In this document: in pieces, positions 62,802 to 63,184 of the stretch | Layout: each line of letters starts with the position of its first letter | How positions within the stretch are numbered: the first letter of the stretch is position 1 | Origin: an uncultured Opitutaceae bacterium | Lineage (GTDB): Bacteria; Verrucomicrobiota; Verrucomicrobiia; Opitutales; Opitutaceae | Assembly (NCBI GenBank): GCA_937902925.1 | Contig: CALFNN010000050.1 | Location: 1 to 63,184, forward strand | DNA: 63,184 nt | Direction: 5' to 3' | Made by a program: the position numbers and the translations under genes | The notes under the pieces: model-generated | Database searches by the model: none | The model's input: the letters and a program-made list of their open reading frames with translations, nothing else | Told to the model about the DNA's origin: nothing

Positions 62802-63184
62802 ATGAGAGCTCTTCTTTCCGTCGCCTTGGTGGCGGCCTGCACCGCGCCGATCGCGGCCGCGGCCGAGACCGGTCTATTGTTCTACCTTTCCGGCGACCAC
62901 GAGCTCACGGCGGACTACGCCGCCAGCGGTCAGGCTGAGCCGACGGTATCGCGCGGGGTCGAGGTCATCCCCGGCGGCGCGAAAGGACCGGCGTTCCAGT
63001 GCGCCGATTCGCAGGTGATGGCCTATTGGGCCCCCGGCAACATCTACGCCCAGCGCGGGACCCTCTCGTTTTTCTGGCGGTCGCGCTACGCGGTCGGCCC
63101 GACGGAGTTTCCCGTCTTCCGGGTGGCCTTCGCCGATCACTCGAGCTGGGACATGGTCTGGCTCCGCATCGACTACAACGGCCA
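62802..63184 (+). CDS. Secreted protein, LamG/concanavalin-like start (partial)
   Basis: 127 residues are visible from ATG at 62802 and the frame runs off the window. A signal peptide (RALLSVALVAACTAPIAAAA) is followed by beta-rich sequence: GLLFYLSGDHELTADYAASG, GTLSFFWRSRYAVGPTEFP and WDMVWLRIDYNG. This resembles the N-terminal jelly-roll/LamG region of verrucomicrobial secreted carbohydrate-active or binding proteins. The rest of the gene would be needed to say more. Confidence 0.75.
   Translation, partial: MRALLSVALVAACTAPIAAAAETGLLFYLSGDHELTADYAASGQAEPTVSRGVEVIPGGAKGPAFQCADSQVMAYWAPGNIYAQRGTLSFFWRSRYAVGPTEFPVFRVAFADHSSWDMVWLRIDYNG

Noticed and set aside
1-63184. CRISPR array
   Set aside because: No run of regularly spaced identical repeats was noticed.

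Overview
The window is high-GC (roughly two thirds G+C by eye), gene-dense bacterial DNA. It looks like a verrucomicrobial, Opitutaceae-type genome. The grounds are two TonB-dependent receptors with an N-terminal carboxypeptidase-regulatory-like domain, three LacI-type regulators beside carbohydrate genes, a large set of secreted glycosidases and lyases, an adenosylcobalamin-dependent ribonucleotide reductase, frequent GTG starts and weak Shine-Dalgarno sequences. This placement is inference; no rRNA or tRNA gene was found.

Layout. 1-4.8 kb: tail of a short-chain dehydrogenase, a BNR_4-type beta-propeller protein, a lipoprotein with two DTG aspartyl-protease-like motifs fused to TPRs, and LacI regulator 1. 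5.2-10.4 kb: housekeeping genes (class II ribonucleotide reductase, RlmM-like and SpoU/TrmH RNA methyltransferases) and a tandem pair of small paralogous membrane proteins. 10.5-14 kb: a conserved hypothetical protein and an ECF sigma / anti-sigma operon enclosing two secreted proteins. 14-21.5 kb: GH95 fucosidase-type enzyme, divergent TonB receptor 1 and LacI regulator 2. 21.6-41 kb: a polysaccharide-degradation region of five transcription units (GH97, a GH101/DUF5696-like protein, a secreted beta-propeller, GH29-like, GH2, dienelactone hydrolase, PL6, a heparinase/glucuronan-lyase-like protein, GH105, GH36). 41.2-50.9 kb: cytochrome b562-like protein, GH39, two MFS permeases, an RhmD-like sugar-acid dehydratase, a beta-hydroxyacid dehydrogenase, a decayed GH2 fragment, an SDR and a DUF1080 lipoprotein. 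51.2-59.6 kb: a GH67/GH20-like hydrolase, TonB receptor 2, HpcH/HpaI aldolase, RraA-like protein and LacI regulator 3. 59.8-63.2 kb: a phosphatase pair behind a Pho-box-like sequence, an XRE regulator with two palindromes, and the start of a secreted protein.

How it fits together. The genes describe uptake (TonB receptors, MFS), secreted depolymerisation (lyases plus GH families releasing fucose, galactose, xylose-type and unsaturated uronic residues), and catabolism of sugar acids (dehydratase, dehydrogenases, class II aldolase). No sulfatase is present. The most interesting signal is regulatory. Five promoters of the 21-41 kb region carry the same near-palindrome, with core GTTA-N6-TAAC, in a fixed orientation to the downstream gene, and no regulator for it is visible nearby. 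In addition, three pairs of different palindromes link distant promoters, two of them clearly beside a LacI gene.
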